A stretch of DNA of 24,250 nt. It comes from Bacteroidales bacterium UBA6428. Its GTDB lineage: Bacteria; Bacteroidota; Bacteroidia; Bacteroidales; UBA932. Positions 20,696 to 24,250 of this stretch are shown here, piece by piece (position 1 is the stretch's first letter; each line of letters opens with the position of its first letter). Location of the stretch: contig DJOW01000056.1 of NCBI GenBank assembly GCA_002437305.1, forward strand, positions 1 through 24,250. Reading direction: 5' to 3'. A program made the translations under genes and the position numbers. Below the pieces are notes generated by a model, which ran no database searches, was not told the DNA's origin, and saw only the letters and a program-made list of their open reading frames with translations.

Positions 20696-23035
20696 TTACC
20701 TTTTCGGGGAAAGCGAGTACGGCTTCTCGTCAGGCCTTTGACCACGTGACTTGTTCGGCCTGGAGGCCATCACGAACTCGATGACACCACCTTGGAGGAG
20801 GTCTTTGTGGGTGATGTATAACTTCTTGCACTCGACTCCGTCGCGCAGGACCTTCTTCACATAGCGATTCTTGTCACTCACACCGTCAGCCTTCACCTCA
20901 AGGGTCTTGCCGTTCGGGAGCGCGATCCTCGCGTACGGAAGGTACGGAGCGCCGAACACGTACTGGTCGCCGCCAGGGCAGACAGGGTAGAATCCAAGCA
21001 CACCGAAGATGTACCATGCGGACATCTGGCCACAATCATCGTTGCCGCCCAGTCCGTGAATCTCAGGGAGATACATCCTGTTGATGATCTCCCTCATCCA
21101 GTACTGTGTCTTCCAAGGCTGGTTAGTCCATGCATATAGATAAGGAATATGATGGCTCGGCTCGTTGCCGTGCACATAGCCCCCGATCAGGCAGTCCTTC
21201 GTGACGTCCTCGTTAGTGGCGTAGGCATATTCAGGAAGATCATGGTAGAAGAGCTCGTCCAGGGCGGTGACGAACTTCTTCTCGCCTCCCATCAGCTCCA
21301 TCACGCCGTACACATCCTGAGGGGCGTGGAACGAGAAGTTCAGCGAGTTGCCCTCGATGAAGCCCTCGCCCATCGTCTGCATGATGTCGAAATCCTTCTT
21401 GAAAGTGCCGTCTGAATATTTCGGGCGCGCGAATCCAAGCTCGGTGTCGAACACATTCCTGTAATTCCGCGCGCGTGCGAGATATTCATCAGCGACCTTG
21501 TCGTTCCCGGCAAGTCTGGCGGTGTGCCAGATTGTCCAGTCGTCGTAGGAATATTCCAGCGTGTTGCTTGCCGCGGTTGAGATCTTGTCGTAAGGAACGT
21601 AGCCGAGTCTCATGTAGTCTCCGAGTCCTGCGTACCAGCCTGCCTTCGAGGTGGCCACCATCGCCTCAAGAGCCCTGTCGCGGTCAATGTCCAGTCCCTT
21701 GGTGATGGCGTCGGCGAGCACCGGCACAGCGTGGTAGCCGCTCATGCACCAGTTCTCGTTGGCGCAATGGCTCCAGACCGGCAGGAAGTGAAGCACATTC
21801 TGGTCATAGTGTGCCAGCATCGACTCGACCATGTCCCTGTCGCGGTCAGGCTTGAACAGGGCAAGGAACGGATGCTCGGCCCGGTAGGTGTCCCACAGTG
21901 AGAACACGGTGTAGTTCGTGAAGCCGTCCGCCTGGTGGATCTCGTGGTCAAGGCCTCTGTACTTTCCGTCCACGTCCATATAGACCGACGGATTGATCAT
22001 CGTGTGGTAGAGGGAGGTGTAGAACATCTTCTTCTCGTCCTCCGTTCCCTGGACCTCGATCTGGGAGAGCTCCTTTTCCCAGGCCGCTTCGGCCTGGGCG
22101 GCGATCTGGCCGAAAGACTTTCCGGAAGCCTCCGCCGCAAGGTTCTTCAAAGCACCCTCGGCTCCTGTAGCCGAAAGGGCAACCTTCACGGTCAGATCTG
22201 GATTCTTTGACGTGGCGAACTTGAACCATGCCACCAGCTTGCGTCCGGCCATCGCAGGGAAGTTGTGGTACTGGTCGAACTTGCTCCAGCCACCTTTATA
22301 GTCGATCTTCCCGCGGTCCGCGTAGCCATATTCAGCGACAGGCTGCGAGAAGGAGATGGCGAAGTAGGTGTAGTTGGTGCGCGCCCAGCCGTTGGTGATG
22401 CGGTAGCCGGTCAGCAAGGTGTCGTTCCGCACCTGCACCTCCGCCCAGAGGGTCTTGCCGTCGTAGTTGTAGATTCCGTGGATTAGGTCCAGAATCACCT
22501 GGCCGTCAACGCCTTTAGGGAATGAATATTCATGGACTCCGACTCTGGTGGTGGCGGTCAGACGGGCCTTCACACCGTAGTCGTCCAGCGTCACCTCGTA
22601 GTAACCGGCCGAGGCTTTCTCCGTGTCGTGGGAGAATCGGCTGCGGTAGCCGCTGTCAGGGTTGTCGCTTGTGCCGGGATTCAGTTTCAGCGCTCCGGTG
22701 GTCGGCATCAGCAGGATGTCGCCAAGGTCAGAGTGTCCCGTGCCGCTGAAATGCGTGTGGCTGAATCCTACGATCGTAGGGTCGGAATAGCGGTAGCCGG
22801 CGCAATATTCATAGACACGCGGCTGGTATTTCCCGTTCACGTTGTGAGGGATAGTGTCCGTGTCAGGGCTCAACTGAACCCCGCCGAAAGGCACGCACGC
22901 CCCGGGGAAAGTGTGCCCCATGCCGTCAGTTCCGATGAAAGGATCGACATACCCAGCCTTTGAGGAAGGCTGCTGCGCGGCCGCTCCGACGCAGAGAAGC
23001 AGGAATATGCCTGCGTTTAACCAGTTTAAATTCAT
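20696..23035 (-). CDS. GH92 family alpha-1,2-mannosidase, secreted
   Basis: Of 779 residues, the first 20 form a signal peptide (MNLNWLNAGIFLLLCVGAAA then Q). ATG 23035 is chosen over the in-frame ATG at 23098 because the longer N-terminus is charged, would hide the signal and covers a promoter box. Family GH92 enzymes are calcium-dependent exo-mannosidases that trim mannose from N-glycans or yeast mannan. Characteristic stretches are YVDPFIGTDGMGHTFPGA, GFSHTHFSGTGHSDLGDI, FSLWDTYRAEHPF and GLGGNDDCGQMSAWYIFG (about 661-678), the last holding the acidic catalytic region. It is divergent from the SusC receptor at 23185 and shares a 149-base intergenic region with it, which suggests one mannose-rich glycan locus. 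Subfamily linkage specificity cannot be read by eye. Confidence 0.93.
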   Translation of the reverse strand: MNLNWLNAGIFLLLCVGAAAQQPSSKAGYVDPFIGTDGMGHTFPGACVPFGGVQLSPDTDTIPHNVNGKYQPRVYEYCAGYRYSDPTIVGFSHTHFSGTGHSDLGDILLMPTTGALKLNPGTSDNPDSGYRSRFSHDTEKASAGYYEVTLDDYGVKARLTATTRVGVHEYSFPKGVDGQVILDLIHGIYNYDGKTLWAEVQVRNDTLLTGYRITNGWARTNYTYFAISFSQPVAEYGYADRGKIDYKGGWSKFDQYHNFPAMAGRKLVAWFKFATSKNPDLTVKVALSATGAEGALKNLAAEASGKSFGQIAAQAEAAWEKELSQIEVQGTEDEKKMFYTSLYHTMINPSVYMDVDGKYRGLDHEIHQADGFTNYTVFSLWDTYRAEHPFLALFKPDRDRDMVESMLAHYDQNVLHFLPVWSHCANENWCMSGYHAVPVLADAITKGLDIDRDRALEAMVATSKAGWYAGLGDYMRLGYVPYDKISTAASNTLEYSYDDWTIWHTARLAGNDKVADEYLARARNYRNVFDTELGFARPKYSDGTFKKDFDIMQTMGEGFIEGNSLNFSFHAPQDVYGVMELMGGEKKFVTALDELFYHDLPEYAYATNEDVTKDCLIGGYVHGNEPSHHIPYLYAWTNQPWKTQYWMREIINRMYLPEIHGLGGNDDCGQMSAWYIFGVLGFYPVCPGGDQYVFGAPYLPYARIALPNGKTLEVKADGVSDKNRYVKKVLRDGVECKKLYITHKDLLQGGVIEFVMASRPNKSRGQRPDEKPYSLSPKR

Positions 23036-23039
23036 GCGC

Positions 23040-23047
23040 CAAATATA
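23040..23047 (-). promoter_or_regulatory. -7 box candidate of the mannosidase gene, close to its start codon
   Basis: TATATTTG on the minus strand fits TAnnTTTG and ends only four bases before ATG 23035. If used, transcription would begin at or within a few bases of the start codon, giving a leaderless or nearly leaderless message. No TTG lies at 19 bases upstream. Confidence 0.4.
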
Positions 23048-23057
23048 CGTAAAACTA

Positions 23058-23087
23058 TTGTTTTTTGCAGAAAAGTGCCTAAATTTG
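23058..23087 (+). promoter_or_regulatory. Promoter of the SusC-like receptor gene
   Basis: TTG (23058-23060), 19 bases and TAAATTTG (23080-23087) match the Bacteroidetes primary promoter. Transcription would start near 23094 and leave a leader of about 90 bases. The leader begins with a small hairpin (CAACCAA 23096-23102 with TTGGTTG 23108-23114). Confidence 0.65.
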
Positions 23088-23184
23088 TTTTTTCGCAACC
23101 AACATGCTTGGTTGAATGGTTTTTGGTTGTTAAATCGGTTTTACAAATAGGTAAAAGAGCACACATTATTAAATCAAAACATTT

Positions 23185-24250
23185 ATGTCTTTCAAAAAGA
23201 TCGTATTGTCTCTATTCCTTGCACTCGCCCCACTGGCGGTTCTGGCTCAGACCAAGACCGTAAAGGGAGTGATCTACGAGGAGGAAACCGGCGAGACCAT
23301 GCCGGGAGCGACAGTGTCGGTCGTCGGATCCACAAAGGGTGTGATGACTGACCTTGACGGTTCTTTCGAACTGTCAGGAGTCAAACCGACCGACAAACTC
23401 AAGTTCGAGTGCCTTGGAAAGGAAACTCAGATTCTGGAGGTCGGGAGTATGACCAACTTCATCGTTAAGCTGAAGAACGCAGCCAACGAACTTGACGAGG
23501 TGACGGTTGTCGCCTTCGGTAAGCAAAGGAAAGAAAGCACTGTGGCCGCCATCACGACCGTTGATGTCGGAACTCTCAAAGTGCCTTCCAGCAACTTGAC
23601 CACCGCCCTTGCAGGTAATGTCGCCGGCGTCATCGCCTACCAGCGTTCCGGTGAGCCTGGCCAGGACAACGCCGACTTCTTCGTGCGAGGCATCACCACT
23701 TTCGGCGCGAACACCAGCCCTCTCATCCTCATCGACAACATCGAGTTGACCTCGACCGACCTCGCCCGCCTCCAGCCGGACGACATCGAGAGCTTCTCGA
23801 TCATGAAGGACGCCACGGCGACGGCTCTTTACGGTGCACGCGGAGCCAACGGTGTCATCTTCGTGACCACGAAGCGCGGCAAGGAAGGCCCGGCCAAGAT
23901 CTTCGCCCGCATCGAGACCTCGATCTCGCAGCCGACTGACGTTGTCGAGCTTGCCGATCCTATCACTTACATGAAGTCCTACAATGAGGCGATCACGACA
24001 CGTGACCCTCTCGGAGACCTGATGTACTCTTACGACAAGATCGAAAACACCGGAAAACCAGGAGCGAATCCGTACATCTATCCGGCCAACGACTGGTACA
24101 AGATGCTCTTCAAGGATTATTCCACGGCCTATCGCGCAAACGTTTCCGTTCGCGGTGGAGGCAAGGTCGCGTCCTATTATGTGTCCGGAGCCTTCACCGA
24201 GGACACGGGTATCCTGAACGTTGACAAGAGGAACAGCTTCAACAACAACA
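23185..24250 (+). CDS. SusC/RagA-type TonB-dependent receptor, N-terminal part (3' end outside window)
   Basis: The first 355 residues of an outer-membrane glycan importer, normally about 1,000 residues, are present and the frame is open to the right edge. The signal peptide is MSFKKIVLSLFLALAPLAVL then AQ. A carboxypeptidase D regulatory-like domain follows (about 24-105, VKGVIYEEETGETMPGATVS), then the SusC-type ELDEVTVVAFGKQRK segment. The plug domain has FFVRGITTFGANTSPLILID and the family signature DATATALYGARGANGVIFVT. In Bacteroidetes such a gene is followed by a SusD-like lipoprotein gene and glycoside hydrolases, so a susD would be expected just past the edge. Pairing with the divergent GH92 mannosidase suggests a mannose-containing glycan. 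There is no anti-sigma (STN) domain in front. Confidence 0.93.
   Translation, partial: MSFKKIVLSLFLALAPLAVLAQTKTVKGVIYEEETGETMPGATVSVVGSTKGVMTDLDGSFELSGVKPTDKLKFECLGKETQILEVGSMTNFIVKLKNAANELDEVTVVAFGKQRKESTVAAITTVDVGTLKVPSSNLTTALAGNVAGVIAYQRSGEPGQDNADFFVRGITTFGANTSPLILIDNIELTSTDLARLQPDDIESFSIMKDATATALYGARGANGVIFVTTKRGKEGPAKIFARIETSISQPTDVVELADPITYMKSYNEAITTRDPLGDLMYSYDKIENTGKPGANPYIYPANDWYKMLFKDYSTAYRANVSVRGGGKVASYYVSGAFTEDTGILNVDKRNSFNNN

Noticed and set aside
1..24250. GAATAT as a Chi- or KOPS-like oriented motif
   Set aside because: The two orientations are about equally frequent on the plus strand, so no strand polarity is seen.

Overview
The window reads as a chromosome segment of an uncultured-type Bacteroidales bacterium of intermediate G+C. 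The support is a SusC/RagA receptor, a TonB receptor operon, BACON and DUF5689 lipoproteins, a GH92 mannosidase, and promoters of the Bacteroidetes form TTTG-N19/20-TAnnTTTG in place of sigma70 boxes. No rRNA, tRNA or CRISPR array was seen. Genus cannot be fixed from the sequence alone.

Layout. (1) 1-1513 is an accessory, decaying end. It holds the 3' end of a DUF4143-type ATPase gene, a stretch that looks like a ruined gene, and a shrunken IS4-family element that keeps both inverted ends but only the C-terminal part of its transposase. (2) 1514-8853 carries three minus-strand genes: a tricorn-type S41 protease whose signal-peptide start is put out of frame by a six-base homopolymer, an M3 peptidyl-dipeptidase lipoprotein with a strong terminator, and an AAA-ATPase/PD-(D/E)XK protein with a textbook promoter. 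(3) 9001-17877 is a five-gene minus-strand operon, transcribed in the order: multidomain BACON/OB-fold surface lipoprotein, secreted NUC-type DNA/RNA endonuclease, secreted EEP-family nuclease/phosphatase, TonB-dependent receptor, DUF5689 OB-fold lipoprotein. The set looks like a machine for binding and cutting nucleic acid outside the cell and importing the products. Its leader can fold into a structured RNA ending in a terminator-like hairpin. (4) 18056-19933 is a relic sugar-acid locus. An intact KDG-type kinase lies between the N-terminal remnant of a LacI-family regulator and the N-terminal remnant of glucuronate isomerase (uxaC). Two pairs of an unusual 29-bp dyad repeat flank it. (5) 19934-24250 holds exonuclease III and a GH92 alpha-mannosidase on the minus strand, diverging from a SusC receptor that runs off the right edge and probably opens a glycan-utilisation locus.

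Across the whole window the word GAATAT/ATATTC is strongly over-used in all reading frames and on both strands. Together with the nuclease operon, its leader RNA and the dyad repeats, this is one of the main points for follow-up.
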